NCBI RefSeq assembly: GCF_041296385.1
Contig: NW_027184085.1
Coordinates: 9,171,301-9,235,300 of the forward strand
Reading direction: 5' to 3'
Origin: Aphelocoma coerulescens
Taxonomy: Eukaryota; Chordata; Aves; Passeriformes; Corvidae
Length of the DNA stretch: 64,000 bases
Numbering within the stretch: position 1 is the stretch's first letter; every line of letters begins with the position of its first letter. A program made the position numbers and the translations under genes. The notes under the pieces are model-generated. The model saw only the letters and a program-made list of their open reading frames with translations, was not told where the DNA came from and searched no databases. Shown here piece after piece: positions 1-13,964 of the stretch.

Positions 1-238
1 CACACTCGAGGCAGGGCACCGAACACTGAGAAACATTGCTTAGGCACTGCTGGCATGTTTGCCATGAATAGCTTTGTATCAAGAGAAATACATTTTAAAG
101 CTGCTGCAACATAGCAAGAGCTGTCTTAGAGAGTGTGTTATCTCATCAAGCGTGCCCAGAGTGAGCTCAGCTCTTTCACCAACCTCATTTTTCTGAGCAG
201 CATCTGATTGTGATTTACCAAGTGACACCTCCAGAGCT

Positions 239-295
239 ATGGGTTACTTTTTTTTTTTTAATATGTTGTTTGATTTGTTGGTGGGGGGGGGGGTT
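239..295. repeat. Low-complexity T-run and G-run
   Basis: Twelve consecutive T (248-259) are followed 23 bases later by eleven consecutive G (283-293). These are homopolymer tracts, and their exact lengths are prone to sequencing error. Confidence 0.85.
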
Positions 296-3200
296 TGTTA
301 TTGCTGTTTTTTATTTTAGAGAGCTCTTCAGTGAACAGCTGAGACAGGAAGAAGAAAAAGGAAAAAAAAGAAAGAACAATTATCCCTCACTGGGGAGTGA
401 AGATAAATAGCTCCACCTATTGCAGGCATTTCACAGACTGATGGTATGACCAACTGCTGGGTCCACAACAAGAATGGGCCCAACTCTGCTCTCAAATACT
501 TAGCTGAGTAAATCTGAAGTATATGTGCTAGAGTCAGTAGTCACTACACTGGATTTTTATCAGTGTGAGTGATAGCAATTGAAGGTTTTTTCAAGGCACT
601 TATAAATAAAAACGTTCCTGCTGGCTAAATAGATACACTTCTTTGCTAACTGGGAGTAATCATATGCATTTTGATATCAGCATCTGCTAAATAAGTCCAG
701 GGCTGTGTATTAATGAGGGTGCTGCAAGAACTTCGGAGTACAGGCTCAGAATTCAAAACAACAGGGATGGATGGGAGAGAGTGCCTGGAATCAGCCAGAT
801 GAAATTTGGTACAGAGAGCACAGGGTACCACATTTGGGAGGGATAAATGAATGCATGAATGCATAGACAGGAGAGCCTGGAGAGGCAGCAGGATGGCAGG
901 CGAGGATCAGGGGGTTCAGATGGATGACTAACTTAGCATGAGTCAATAGTGTGATGGTTTAGCAAAAAGGGCAGCTCACCTCCTGGGATGCATTAATGCT
1001 GGATGTTGGATGTAAGCCATTGAAATCTGCAATTCTGCTTTGTCTGAGCTCTGTCCAGGTCTGGACACTGCAGCTGTGGGCATCTGCCGATGAACTGGAG
1101 AAGAACAGCAGTGTTTCTGAATGGAGAGATGCTAAAGTGGGACAGAAATCAATGTTTCCTTCCTGTGAAAACATCTGTTTTTCAGGGGAAGAAAAGGAAG
1201 GGCACTGCTTTAGCCTCTGAGTTTGACCCCATGGGATAACAGTGCTCACTTTTTTGCTATTTCTGTCCCCCAGACCCTTCTCCCAGGAAATTTGGCCCTG
1301 CCCCACGGGGATCCCATCCTTTGACACACCAGCTTTCTTTTGGTGTGCATTATGGTCCAGGGCAAACCATTCTCACTTCCTGTTTTGCAGGTTGTCTCCA
1401 TTCCCACTCCCATTCCTTGAGTTTGATGAGAAATGGGCTCCTTGACTGACTTCTGCATGGGGAGTCTGGATTCAACGTTCATGCTCCAGGATTTCCCTTT
1501 GTGTTATTCCCTTGAAAGTTAAAAAGGGGCTTCTCGGCCAAAATCATGCCTCATCATTGTGACATGCACTGTAAGTCTGGGCAATGTTTGGGAAAATGGT
1601 AACCCAGAGAGCCAGCACCCCCTCTCACCTACTGCTCGTGATACCTGTGCTCAGGATCCCAAGGAGAAAAGCAGTAAACCGGAAAACAGCTATTTATTGA
1701 TGGAAGTGGAACTGCTTTGGGGCCGGCCCTTTCTGACTGGAAAATAACTGGCTCCTTGGCTCCAAGACAGCCTGTGAAGTCGCTGGGAGGCTGCAGAAAC
1801 AGTTCATTATCCACTGCTCGATGAAAGCAGGAGGCAGAGTTTTCCACGCCGGCTCCTTCCTCTTTGCAATGCGCTGTGCATAGCGGCTTCTGGGTGACAT
1901 TAGCGTTCAGGCGGGCATGTGTACACCGGAGGAATGCAGGAATGCCGAGCGTATTCCAGAGCGGCAACGCAGCCTGTGGATTAAGCTCTTCTTCCAGCGA
2001 TTCTAGGGCAAACCTGCAGGAGGTCTCTTGAAATCAGAGGGATGGATTATCTTGATAATAAAAGCAATCAGAATCCGTCCTGCCCAGGATATTTAAATGA
2101 CACCGCTGACTGCAGGAGTGTCAGGGATATGCCTGGGAATGGTGTGGGCAGTGTTTTTCACGGGGTTTGTGGTAGTGCCTGTGGATCTGGCACGGCGGAG
2201 GGAAGGAGCATGGGAAGGATGCCCTGTGCCTTCCACCACCCTGACCCCACAGTACCACTGTGTGGGATGGGCAGGGGAATGGGGCAGCAGAGCAGTGTGA
2301 GACTGAATGTCTATACTGAGAAAAGAACAGACTAGAGAGTGATTTGTCTCTACCAGCAGTGGCTGAAATTAATTGGATCAACCATCTCCCCAGAGGACTT
2401 AATTCCTCCTTCCCTAATCTTGCCTATCTTCCCACTCCTGCCTGGAGGGCACCCATGCATACTGCTCTTCTCCAGGCCCCCAGCACCCCAGGTAAAGACC
2501 CATGCTCCATCCTGGCCTTGGCAAGGAGGGATCCTTCTTATGCCTCCTCCCCCACCTTGCCCATGTCTGTGCGTGGCTAACACAGCCCTCCTGGGCATGC
2601 CTCTGGCTGGCAGAAAAACCTACCCTCCTCCAGATGCATGTGTTACCTGTGGCAGCTGCAAGGTCCCTTTCAGACAATTTGAGGGGCTGTCAGGGCACAC
2701 CATCAGGTAAGTCCATGCCCTGGGAGCCCTCTCCTAACACTGCCTGTCAGCTGGGGTATTGTCCAGCTACATGGGGTCAGCCTGTGTGACACCATCCAGC
2801 TTGCTGTTGGATGCTGAGTGATTAACTGGGCTCTCCACCAGCTCAGTGACATCCCCTTGGTCTCCAGCTGTGCAGGATGCCAGGCTGTGGTTGTGTTATT
2901 TATCTGCCTCTCCCAAAGTGTTTCGGGCTTAGCTGGATTCTACCAGGATAAGTCACCTGGCTGGGCTGGGGAGAGGAGCCTGAGGTGACGGTGAAGAGCC
3001 CTGACTTGTCAATAGTCCCCTGATACATCCCCACCAGACCCAGATGGGTGGGCTCTCAGGGCCAGGGGCTCGCTCTCAGGAATGGTAGGAGCTGATACAA
3101 ATCGTCTCTGGCACAAGCCGGAGCACTCAGATGTCCGCTGCTTAACAGGGCTCGTGAGCTGCGTCTGAAGTACTGTGCTCAGATGAGACGTGTCCTCTTC

Positions 3201-3469
3201 AGAGGGCTGCACTTCCCCGTCGGCTTCGCCTTTTGATTCCTCCTGGCCTTTTTTCTGTCTGTCTTTTTTTTTTTAATAGGGTTTTAGAAATGAGGCCAGC
3301 GCTTGAATATAAAATGCCACTTATTTTCAAGGAATAGCAGACAGGTCACCCCGTTCAGTATTGGAACAGTGATGCCTCTGGTTCACTCCATCCTGTCTGA
3401 CAAGGGAGGGCTATGGGGGGGTAAAGTCTGCCCCATGTGTTGCTGTAGGGGTGCAAAGGCATAACTGCT

Positions 3470-3492
3470 ACACACACATACATACATACACA
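3470..3492. repeat. CA / TACA compound microsatellite
   Basis: A short CA tract runs directly into CATA units and back to CA. It is only about 23 bp, so variability is probably modest. Confidence 0.8.
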
Positions 3493-6400
3493 CTGAAGCA
3501 TGAACAGACACCTGACAAAATCCTTTCACACCACGTCCCACACCAGCTGTGCATGCAAAGCTGTCACCCACACTCCCTGTCATACAGCCTTACTGCCTAA
3601 ATGCATTGCCAGAGCATCTCTTTGCACCCAAACACACATCTCCAGCCTACAGAGCCTGTTGCTTGGATGTTTTGCTCCACTTATCACACACAGACACACA
3701 TCACCTCTCTCGCGCATTCCTACAAACGTGCAGAGGAGCACACAGAGCCACAGTCTCCCACACGCCGTCACCTCAGCAGAGTGATCCTCCCCAGTGCTGC
3801 TCTGCACCCATCACAACCTCCCAGCTGTGCACAGCCCGTGCACTGTCATCCCACCGCACATCTCCCACCTACACACCTCCTGACCCATGGACTTATTTGC
3901 TCTCCGGCATCCCTGCCGACTGCACGTGGCTGCTGTGAGAGATCACTGCTCGATCCCTTATTAGCAAGAAAAACAAAACTAATCAGGAGCAGCAGTGGCC
4001 AGAGGTCCCTCCTGGGCAAACAGAAGGGCTGAGCAAGCCCTGGGTGCTGTGTGCAGACCGCTCTTGTGGCCCCAGAGGTGTAATTTCCACAGCTGAAATA
4101 AGAATTGCCACAGATCCATGTAACATTTTGAGTCACAGGCTGTGTGCACAAGGGTGTCAAAGGCCTGGCTGAGAGCAAAGTGCAAGGCAGAGATAAGCCC
4201 CTATTTATTACCAGTGGAGAGATGTCAGACCTTGCTTTTCTCCTCTGAAAAACAGACCTGGTGATTGCATACAGCTCAGGCTGCTGGGAGAGGGCAGGCT
4301 CCAAGGGGCAGGCTCTGATCCTGAAGATCCATGGCTAGCTTGGCGTCTCTGGGACAGAATTTCCTCCAAAAGACACCCGAAGCACATTTCCCCATCCTCT
4401 CTGGAGGTACAACGGGTCGATTCTGCCAGTTGCCAGCCCTGGTAGCCCCTGGAGGTTGCTGATGTCTCTGTCTCCTTCACCTTTCAGCACCTCTTGTCTC
4501 CCTGCGGCTGCCCATCCCTTGTGCTCCCAGCCACAGGCGCTGAAGTGGGGACAGCCGAGTGTGTGCTGCAGGGAAGGGAGCCCTGCAACCAGGTGAGGCA
4601 TAAGCGAGGCTTTTGAGTGATCTGATTATTGCTGTTTCCTCTTGTCCCATTTTTCTGACAGCAAAGGGACCCCTGACCTCGGCACTGTGCTATGTATCAG
4701 CCGCCGCCTTTGATTTCCTGTACCAGGGATGCAGCCGGCTCCACACCCAGGTTTGCTGGCAGATGAATTTCTGGGAGCGTGTGCGCCTGAGGTTTGATCT
4801 CCTTTGCTTTGTGGCTCTGCAGAAAGAAAAAGTGAGCTGTGCTGTGAGAAATTCCTCAAAGGGGAGGAGGGGAAGCATTACCTGGCATGGCAAGTCACAC
4901 GGCTCAGGAACTGGCTGCCTCCTGTCACTGCACCATGCCCAGGGGCCTTGAGCAAAGATAGGGACCACTTGTCTTTCCCACAGATGGGTCTAAAGGGATG
5001 GAAATTAGCAGGAGACTGAGGTTAGGACGAGGCACCGAAACTGGAGCTCCTGCCCAAAGCTGGGGATGCTCCTCTTGCCCCTGAGGTGACTGGGCAGGAT
5101 GTGCATGGTGTAACCTGCCCACTAACAGCAGAGGCACAGGCATGATGTGAGGCCAAAATCATCTCCTTGGGGTGGAGAGGATCTGCTGTGGATGCCATGT
5201 ACAAGCCCTTAGTTTCAGGACATGGTGTCAACAGCTCGCAGCTGGGATTGGGATGGGAAAATGCATCAAGTTGAGGCGGGAGGAGTAAGCAATGCAGCAC
5301 TGAGTCCCCCAGCCTGTCAGTGACAGACAATGCCCTTCCGTCCCGTCTGTCCTGGGGGGAACTTGGCACTGTACTTCAGCTACTCAGCCCCCAGCTCTTT
5401 TTTATCTCAGATGTTGGGTGCAGCTGCAGACAGTTCCCTGAGCACATCCTGGCATCACTGTGTGCTGCGTGCTGCTTGCTTGCAGGCACAAAATGCCATT
5501 TTCCATGGTTTCATGTGCCTACAAGACAGGTGTTCTCCAGCCACAGGGAGAGATTTACAACTGGTTATCTCCGCTTCTAGATGGGTGAGACAGCTCTGAT
5601 GCAGTCTGGGCATTGTTTCTCCCACCATCATCCGGGAAATTTGAGTCAGGATGCCTGTGCTCCCAGCTGGGATATGGCAGCACTGATGAGAGAGGGGGCT
5701 GGGCCTGGAGAACTGGAAAAAGATGTCTCCAAAGTCCATCAGCACCAGGAGGGAAGCTGCTGAGACCTGACCTGAGTGGCCTTCAGCCTGAATACATGCA
5801 GTTGCAGTTTAGCTGGCCTGATCCTTGATTCCAGGGTCCATCTCCTGCCAGGAAGGACAAAGCTCCTTGGCACAACATCTTACATGGGTGCAGCCACTGC
5901 TGGGGTGATGCAGAGCAGTTGGAGGGTGGCAGATGCAATAGCCTTGGAGGGTTTAGGCAGGTAGAGACAAGCAGGAGGGAGGGAGAGGGTAGGGGAGGAG
6001 AGGAAGGAGAGCTGGCACACCGGAGAGGGGAGAGAATGTCAGGGGAGAACCAATATATGGAAAAACAATTAAGACACAAAAAAGAAGGAAGCGAGACCTG
6101 AAAGGTAACTGACTAGAAAATTAAAATTATTCAGCTACAGAAAACAGATCTAATGGGCTTCAACGCGATGCAGACTCCAGCAGATCACACAAACAACACG
6201 TGAGGGGGAGTTTCCTTAAAGGGGCCAGGGACCAAGAGGAGGGTCAAGTCCTCTGAGGTCTCTAGAAACCTCTTTCCTTCCTGCTCACAGGAGCAAGCCC
6301 CTCCCAGGCTCCTTTCAGGCTCCTGTCTATGCCTTGGTTTCCTGCTGCAGACTCAGGTCCCTGGTTGCCAAACTAGCCCCCCCCGGGTGGATCAGGCACA

Positions 6401-8139
6401 TTTGTCCCCATGTCATAGCTGGTGGCTGCAGCACAGGATGGCAAGGTTGTGCAGGTGCAGGAGGCCACATGGGTCCCTTGCCTGTGGCTTGGAGGATTAC
6501 TTACCCTACCCTTCAACCTGGATTTTTTTTGGATGGTTCCTCCAGCTTGCTGGAATTGTTTTAAATTCCAAAATCCTGTCCTCCCTGGTCCCTGAAATCC
6601 CTCACAGCTTGCTGATACCTGTGGATGGAAAATGTACCCTCTGTTTTTCATCACCTGAGCCATCACTTACAGCATCAGCTGATGTGGGACAGCCCATGCC
6701 CGCCCCATTCACCAGGCTCAGCAGGAGCCTGATAGAAAAGATCACTGGGTGTTCCTGCTAAAAGTGAGAGGTGATGGGGACTGAGGCTGTGGGTACCAGG
6801 AGGGCAGGGATTGTAGCCCTGGCACAGTGCTGGTGCTGCTGAGAGTTGGGTCCCAGCTTTGCTGGGGCTGAGCCAGGCTGTGCAGGTTGCTGGAAGGGTA
6901 AAGTTCGTGCAGAGGGGGCATACGAAGGTGCACATGTGACCTGGAAGAGCTGGGTCAGGAGGAGCTAGCCTCTTGATCAGGACACCCACCCGGGAGAGGA
7001 CCCAGGAGGATCCTCCATGGAGGGCCCAGCCCAGCTGCAAGGTAAGAGATGCCTAAACCACATCCAGTGAATAGTAAAGGGATTAGAGACAGTCCCAGAG
7101 GGACAGCAAATGGCCTGACCATCCCAGCTCCATCCCTCCTGACATCTCTGCTAAAATGGGGAGGTGGGAAGATGGTTCACATTCACCACCAGGCACCACC
7201 AGCACCAAATTCCCCAGTGGCTTTGACAACAGCCACTGTAAAGGTGGATATGGGAACAGCTTCTTCTCCTGTTAGGGTGAACACCACAGGGTGCTATGTG
7301 GTGGCTACAAAGGGACACCTTACTTCCCCCATCTCCCCAGCATTTCTTGCCTAACACCTTGTTCTTTCTCTCTTTTCATCCAGTCTGGGCTCCCAGCTGC
7401 TTGTATCCTGAAGACACGCTGAGAAAACATTGCATATTATACAATGAGGAATGGTAAACACACTGTTCTTGCTAGTTTTCCACTTGTTTTTATTCTGTGA
7501 GCATCAGCTAAAGCCACAGGGATAGGGTATTTAATTAGAGTATTGTCTTTCACCTGCCTTTAGTCTCTGCAGGGTCCTTTCAAGGGGTTCCCATTCCAGT
7601 GTGGTTCAGAAATTACTTTACTGGGGAAGTGACAGGGGCATATCCCTACAGTGCCTTGACTTTGCCTAGCACAGCTTGTGCCTTGGAGCTCTCATTCATC
7701 TGAGTGTGGGATGCCAGGTGGAGGACAGGGAAGTCCCAAACACATTCCAGGCCTGTTTCTGGCCAGGAATTGGATCCTGGGATAGATCCTGACATCAGAT
7801 CATAGTGAATTCTCTCTGAGACAGTACTGCCACAGAACTCTATTCCTCTTTAATATCATGTCCCTGTAAAAAAGTGCCTGTGATTTGCACTCAGTGCATT
7901 GCAGCATGTTCCCCTGGAGGGTTCTCAGGCTCTTTATGCACTCTGATTAACAATGATCTCCTTTACTATCACAGTAATTTATTTATTCAGCACCAAGAGG
8001 CAGGCACGCTGCCTCGCGGACAAAAATACCCCATGTCCTTTCAGTGGGACTGGTGGAAGTACAATGGAAGATGGAAGCCTTGCTTTGAGACCAAACTCAT
8101 GGCCCAAAGTTTGAGCAAAGAGAACAGCTGGTGCTGAGG

Positions 8140-8438
8140 CTGCAGCCAAGGGGATGGTGCTGGACCCTTTTCCATAATGCCCAGTGACAGGACAAGGAGC
8201 CGTGTCCATAAACTAAAACAGAAGAAGCTGCATCTCAACATGAGGAAGGACTTCTTTATGTTGAGGGTGGCAGAGCGCTGGAACAGCTGCCCAGGGAGGT
8301 CCTGGAGTCTCCCTCTCTGGAGACATCCAACCACCACCTGGACATGTTCCTGTGTCACTGCTCCAGGGCAGTGGAGGTTGGACTGGGTGATCTCCAGGGG
8401 TCCCTTCCAACCCCGACAATTCTGTGATTCTGTGAATT
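8140..8438 (+). mobile_element. CR1 LINE, 5'-truncated 3' end
   Basis: The fragment shows the CR1 ORF2 C-terminal and 3' UTR pattern. A stretch matching the coding end, with 'ggaacagctgcccagggagg' near 8278, leads to 'gggtcccttccaacc' and a terminal pair of ATTCTGTG octamers near 8419-8438. Orientation is plus. The 5' limit is uncertain (8130-8170) because the sequence fades into unique DNA. CR1 is the dominant avian LINE, inserts by target-primed reverse transcription, is typically 5'-truncated and leaves no clear target duplication. The copy is too short to encode anything. Confidence 0.9.
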
Positions 8439-9851
8439 ATGACAAGGATAATCCCACCAGGGATATTCTCAGGCTCTTTCCTGAAGCCTGCAAGATGATG
8501 GGACCAGGGCTGTGAGACCCAGCTTCTCTCCCAGGTGTGCAGCCAGTCATGCTCAGGCACATTCTGACATTTTGGATGGGTGAGTTGTGGCCTAAAAATT
8601 ATTTTAAGTTAATCCTATCACGCTTCTGCAAGGCATCATTTATGAACTCACATCCTGCAACATTCTTTCCCTTGCCATGTACAGAAACAAGCAGCTGTGC
8701 CTGGGAGGAGTGGTGGGCACACATATACCCTGAGGATCCAAGTGTCCTGATGTGGGGGCAAGTCCTGCCAAAAAGCAAGCTTTTGTGGCAAACCAGTTCT
8801 TGAAACTTTTACCCCCGTGTGACCCTTCTTCGGGAGAAGAAGAAACATCCTGCAAGAGCAACCACCAGGCTGCAGAGCAGGTGGTGTCCTCAGCCTTTTA
8901 ACCTCACCACGCCCACAGCAGGGGTGATGCTGGCCAGCTCCAGGTTAAGCATGGCTGCAGAGAAGTGGCTCAAGTCCTCCAGGCTATTTGGAAGCAGAGA
9001 GGTGAGAGGAGGGTGCCCGATAAGCTGAGAGGTACAGGATGCCTGGTAAGATATATTGTGTTGTGTTTTCAATTTGCACATTGACACAAGACAAACAGAT
9101 GAGATTTCAGTACAGCAAGCTCAATTAATCACAGCTTTGACAGCTGTGAAGCTGGACATTATTAATCCCTTTCACAGACAGGCCAAAGGGGTAATAACTA
9201 CACTTTTCCCAAAAATAATAAGAAAGGATGTTCCTCATGCTGCCCCCCTGCCCTTTCCCTGAAAGAAAATTTCCTGATCACAGTACTTAATACTACACTA
9301 ATTGCAAAAATACTTCAGCTGTCCCATTGCCTGCAAAATAGGGAACAAAATGTGTAAGTGGAAGATCCTGAGAATATCCTTCTTAGGGCTCTAAGGTTCA
9401 TAGGAATGGGGGTGCTCAGGGCCAGGGCTCTGTGAGGTGAGAGCTGGCACATTTCCCTGTGCATGTGGAGCCACAAGTGTGTGCTGCAGTATGGGACACC
9501 CTGGATCCATTCCCAGCCGGGAGGCTGCAGGTTTGTGAAGCACAGCAAGGAGCTGTGGGAAGGATCCAGCACTCTCTGTGAGCACAGGGGGTTGGAAATG
9601 TTGGCTGCCTGCTTGACCACAGCACCTGTAGGGCCTGGGGATGCTGGAGGCCAAACTTTCAGCCCAGTCCTAAGGGGATGCTCCAGCCCGTGCTGGGGCA
9701 GGATGGCTCCAACCATCAGAGCATGACTTACCTTTCCCTTTCATTATTCCCCCTGCAGGGAAGGCAGGTGCAGCCAAGGCAACTGCAACCACCAGGAATG
9801 AGGAGGAGGAACTCCTCCAAGGGCAGGGCAAGGGGCATACCCTAGCTTCTA
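8439..9851. other. Unique sequence without a supportable gene
   Basis: I see no repeat family and no exon. Open frames are short and unrecognised. Confidence 0.55.
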
Positions 9852-9945
9852 GCCTGAACCCAGCTTTTTACGGCTGTGCTGCAAAAGTCATCTTGCCTGA
9901 ACCCAGCTTTCCGTGGCTGTGCTGCAAAAAGCCGTCCTGCCTGAC
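9852..9945. repeat. 43-bp direct duplication
   Basis: A unit beginning 'gcctgaacccagcttt' at 9852 and containing 'ggctgtgctgcaaaa' recurs at 9895 with few differences. The first bases of the unit appear a third time at about 9939. This is a local two-copy tandem duplication with a partial third copy, and no function is evident. Confidence 0.85.
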
Positions 9946-12224
9946 CCTGCCTTCACCACTGGAGAAGTCAGACAGGCAGAGCAGCCCATTGCTCTCGTGC
10001 ACTGCACCTTGCAGACACCACCCCAATCCATCCGCCTCCAGACAATGTCATCTTCGAAGCGGGAGACATTTAAACAGTGAAATGCCAAAGGAGCAGCATG
10101 GTATTTAAAGGCAAAGAAGCAATTACAAAAGTTCTCGGGAGAGCAAGCACACAAATGAGGGAGGATCAGAGAGAGGTTGTTTATCCCACTCCTAAATATG
10201 CAGCAGTGGCATGTGTTCACTGGGAAGGGGATGTGCAAGCACAAGGCTGAGTGGAGCATCTCCGGAGGGGACGGGTTTGTTTGACAGTTCTCCATTACAG
10301 CATCTGAAAATCCTGGAGTTGCCTGCGGCCACGGGGAAGGTGACAAGCTGCAGTTCCCGCAATCTTGTGCCTGACTGAAGCCTCATTACAGGCATTAGTG
10401 GCAGAGGGAGGGAGCATCAAGGGCTTGGTTTGTTTCTGTACTCAGCAGGCGGGAGATGCAGCCAGGAAGGGAAATAGCCAGGCATAGTTAGTAGTGGTAG
10501 GGCAGATTCTGGGATGGGCCTCAGACCTTGCCCTAAGTCCTCTGCCTGCTGCTCCCTGCTTTCCCCAGTTCTCTTCCCAACATGTTTTGCATCCTCACCC
10601 TTCTCTTCATGACCCATAGAAGTCAATATCCCGGGGAGTACTGGGGGGTGGGAGTCTGTTTTGGCATAGAGATGGTGGCAACTACGTGGTGATGCTGATG
10701 TTTGAGCTGCTGGGTGGTGCAGCAACGGATGAGGAAATAGACGCGGCAATAACATTGTCAGTACAAGCCCTGCTTCACCCACAGCTCCTGACACCCCAGG
10801 AACTGCTCATTTGCTTTTCTGATGAGGCTGCTCAATCCCCCACTGGGGAATTGCCAGCATGGATGGACTGCAGGTGTGGACAGCCTGCCTGTGGCTGTGC
10901 AGCTCCCTAGGGAAGGAGAGCCCAGCTTCTTCCCCCATTTCTGTGTTGGGCACACTAGAAAGCTTTCTCCCAACATCCAGCCCAAATCTTTGCTCTTCTG
11001 CATCTGTCAAGTGCCTTTGGTGCTAGGTAATGCTAAATAATGCTAATTTTATTCCAGCTGCCTTGCCTGTGCTTAAAAACACTGTTGGAGAGATAGAAAA
11101 ATCAACATCAGCTGGAAGTGCCATCTTTGAGAGAGAAATGCTAGAGAAACAGTGGGAGGTGGGATTGAAAATCTGTGGGGGGTTAGAGGCTGAGAAGGAG
11201 ACGATGAAGCTGTCTGGGGGCTCAAACCCTCTGCAGCACCAGGCGTCAGCATCCCCCACTGAAGCAGAAAATCTCCTTTTTCTCCATCCTGGTAAATTTC
11301 CCTGCAATTGAAGGTTGTAGTTTATCAGCCGACAAAATCCAGCCTTAGGGCACCTCGAGCAGCCACATGGTGTGGACAGGTGCCCGAGTATAAGCTGCAC
11401 CTCTTTGTTCTGAGATGTGAGGTACTTCCATGGGTTCCCTTTGCACCTCCGGCTCCTTGAGAAGGGCAGAACATCAACCCTGGCCACTCTCTGGCTTCAG
11501 AGCTGGTTAAATACACCACTATTTCCATCAAAATAAATATCCAAGGATCTCTTGTTGTCTGTGGAGGAAGGCTTTTGCTACGTTGCTGTGGTGGTGAGAG
11601 CAGCTTTGGAGGGCTGACTGGGCAACACACTCTGACTTTACAGGGAGGAAAGCAGAAAGAGTCCCCAAGCAGCTGAGGGGACATGGTGGCAGCTTCTCCT
11701 GCTGCAGTGAGGTGGGAGAGAGCAGCCGTTCACGGGGTTGTCTGGGACAAGATGTGGAAAAATGGTGAGCCTGGGCTCCCCTCCCCTCTCCAAGGCTTTG
11801 CCTTCAGCCCCTGATCCCAAACAGCAAGGCAGGGTTTTCCTCCCTTTCCTAGACACCTCTGGATGCTCACAGGGAATTTCCACATCGGCTTTAGGTCAGC
11901 CCAAGGCGTTATTTTATTTGACCCTAATTTTTTTTTAAGAGCTACACTAAATGGAGGGAAAGGTAAAAGCATTTCCCCTCTGCCCTGCCCTCCCTGCTGG
12001 AAGGTTAACACATTGGCCATTTCCTGCCTGCGCAGATGGGGTATGCCTGGAGTTTGTCAACTCAAATTCAAATTAACTCTCAATTCAGTGGCTTCGTGTG
12101 AGGCCCCGGGGGCAGGTGGGGTGAGCAGCAGCTACAGATGTGGGCAGGCAGGGGACAAGAAAGGGGCAGAGGGGAGTTGCCAGCTGGCCCTGGGGAATTT
12201 GTACGTAAACGTTGGGGTTTTCAG
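9946..12224. other. Unique sequence without a supportable gene
   Basis: No exon, RNA gene or known repeat was recognised. Short open frames occur on both strands with no family resemblance. Confidence 0.55.
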
Positions 12225-12252
12225 GAAAAGGAAGGGTAAAGAAGGGAAAGAT

Positions 12253-12300
<48 letters not shown>

Positions 12301-12325
12301 AGGGAGAGTGGGAGAAGGAGAGGGA
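12225..12325. repeat. Purine tract with uninterrupted A43
   Basis: A G/A-rich stretch encloses 43 consecutive A (12256-12298) and continues as GGGAGAGTGGGAGAAGG-type sequence. No AATAAA lies in the 10-30 bases upstream and no gene-like body precedes it. It therefore looks like simple sequence and not the tail of a processed retrocopy. A lysine-rich open frame across it is an artefact of translating poly-A. Confidence 0.85.
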
Positions 12326-13964
12326 TAACCTGGGCTTCTTAGGCTAGAAGGAACTCTTCTAAGGAGCTAATTTGACCTCGCACGTGTTCTAAATCATTGA
12401 AATAGAAATGAGCAAATACGGGTGAAAAAAAGTCCCCTTAATATTTGCTTGCCTAGGGGAATAAATTTGCTGGGTCTGGGCTGTGCCCTCTCCCATGTTT
12501 GCTTTCTGCAAATATCCAGTCATTGAGTTTTACCTGAGCAGACGTTCGGGGGAAGCCAGTCACAATCTTGTGCACACAAATTAGTGCAGAGATGAATTGG
12601 CTATTTCCAAATGCCAGGCAGGGAGCAGGACCCATCAAACCTCCCTGAGCAGCCACCCTGTCAGCCCAAACTGCCAGGGACCAGCCTCTTAGCGATGGTT
12701 TTTAGACAAATCACAGATTTTCACAGCATGTTAAATAACTATGGCTTGCTATCTACATCTGAGGAGTCTGCAATCCACTTCCAGACATGTCCTAGGCAGA
12801 AAAACAGGATAGGATTTCTTTTTGTGGAGTTTTGACTCTGCTTCTCTACACAGGAATGTGAAAAGTGGCTGCTGTAGAGGTCCGTGCTTGTGCAAAGTTG
12901 TGCTTGGAGTGGGACTTGTAGAGCTCTGGGTGTCTGCACAGCTCATAAATGTGAGCTGTGGCCTGGCATATGGTTTTATAAGGTCAGCAGGATCCTTTGT
13001 AGCCCTCCAGGCTGCTCTAAAGGAAACCTCTTCCCAGTTGTGGCCAGATGTAGAGGCCACGTGATGTCTGCTTCTGCTCTGCCCTTCTTCTCTGCTTCTG
13101 AAGTGTCCTTGCTGATTCTGTTTGCACACCCCACACATCCCAAGTCTCCAAAACTCCTGCCCAGCTGGCCTGGTCAGTCTCCCATCTCCTCCAAGTCCAG
13201 TGGCTTGGTGTGGGTGTCTCACTGCTGTGTTGGGCAAAACAGGAGCTGTTGTTCAGCCTTGTATGGCCATCACTGTCCTGCTGGGACACGGGACATGGCA
13301 CATCCTCCTGGTGATCCCAAATATCGGTGGGGGCAGAGGAGGGTCTCTCCCTCCCAGCCGTACTTCTTCCAGTTCCCCGTAGATGGGAGCAGAGGTCTCC
13401 TTTTCCTCTAGTCCCAGTTTGGTGGGACAGAGCAGACACTCTCCAAGCAGGGGATTTCTGTCTGGAGGAAGGGACACAGCAACTTTTAGTCCCCTTTTCA
13501 CTCCCAGGTTTTGAGGCCTGTGAAGAAACCAAAAATATCTGTTCTGGATGGCCAGCCCTGCCGTGGAGGGAGATGCTGTGCGTGGGTGGAGCCATGCTGG
13601 GTGGTGCTGCCTTGGGGCAGCCCCACACTGTGATGGAGAGAGGATACTGAGAAATTTGTTCTCTCCCCAGAGCAAAGGGAGCCCAGAGGGAACAGGGACT
13701 GTCCTGTCTGGGCATGGGACACTGAGCACGGTGTGTCCAGTGAGTCCAAGGTGCCCCTCTAGGGTGGGTTGATGAGTTCTCATTTTCCTTGGTGGTCCAA
13801 AAACCTTGGGCCCTCCCTTGTCCCTGTCAATACCAGCAGTGGTGGTGTGGGGTCAGGATGAGCTATTCCCATGCTCCCCATCCCCATCAAAGCCGCAGGG
13901 TGATTTATTTCTTCCACTCGCCACCCCCTCATATTTTCTGCGATTTTTCTATGTAAATCATGAC
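12326..13964. other. Unique sequence without a supportable gene
   Basis: Long overlapping open frames on both strands around 13.0-13.8 kb reach 232 codons on the minus strand. They have unremarkable, proline/serine-rich composition and no recognisable domain. I treat them as chance frames in GC-rich DNA. Confidence 0.5.

Larger units (their letters stand above)
1..8135. other. Unique sequence without a supportable gene
   Basis: No exon, RNA gene or interspersed repeat could be recognised. Open frames here are short (under about 130 codons), overlap on both strands and resemble nothing I know. Local low-complexity spots are a run of 12 T (248-259), a run of 11 G (283-293), a run of 11 T (3264-3274), a CA/TACA microsatellite near 3470 and a purine-rich GGGA tract at about 5970-6045. 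CpG is depleted throughout, as in bulk avian intergenic or intronic DNA. Confidence 0.6.

Noticed and set aside
12225..12298. Processed retrocopy tail
   Set aside because: No AATAAA upstream, no gene-like body, and purine-rich simple sequence on both sides.
11863..12342. 159-codon frame with a polylysine stretch
   Set aside because: The lysines are translated poly-A (A43); not a gene.
13017..13783. Two overlapping minus-strand open frames of 232 and 176 codons
   Set aside because: They overlap each other in different frames, resemble no protein family, and lie in GC-rich DNA where stops are rare.
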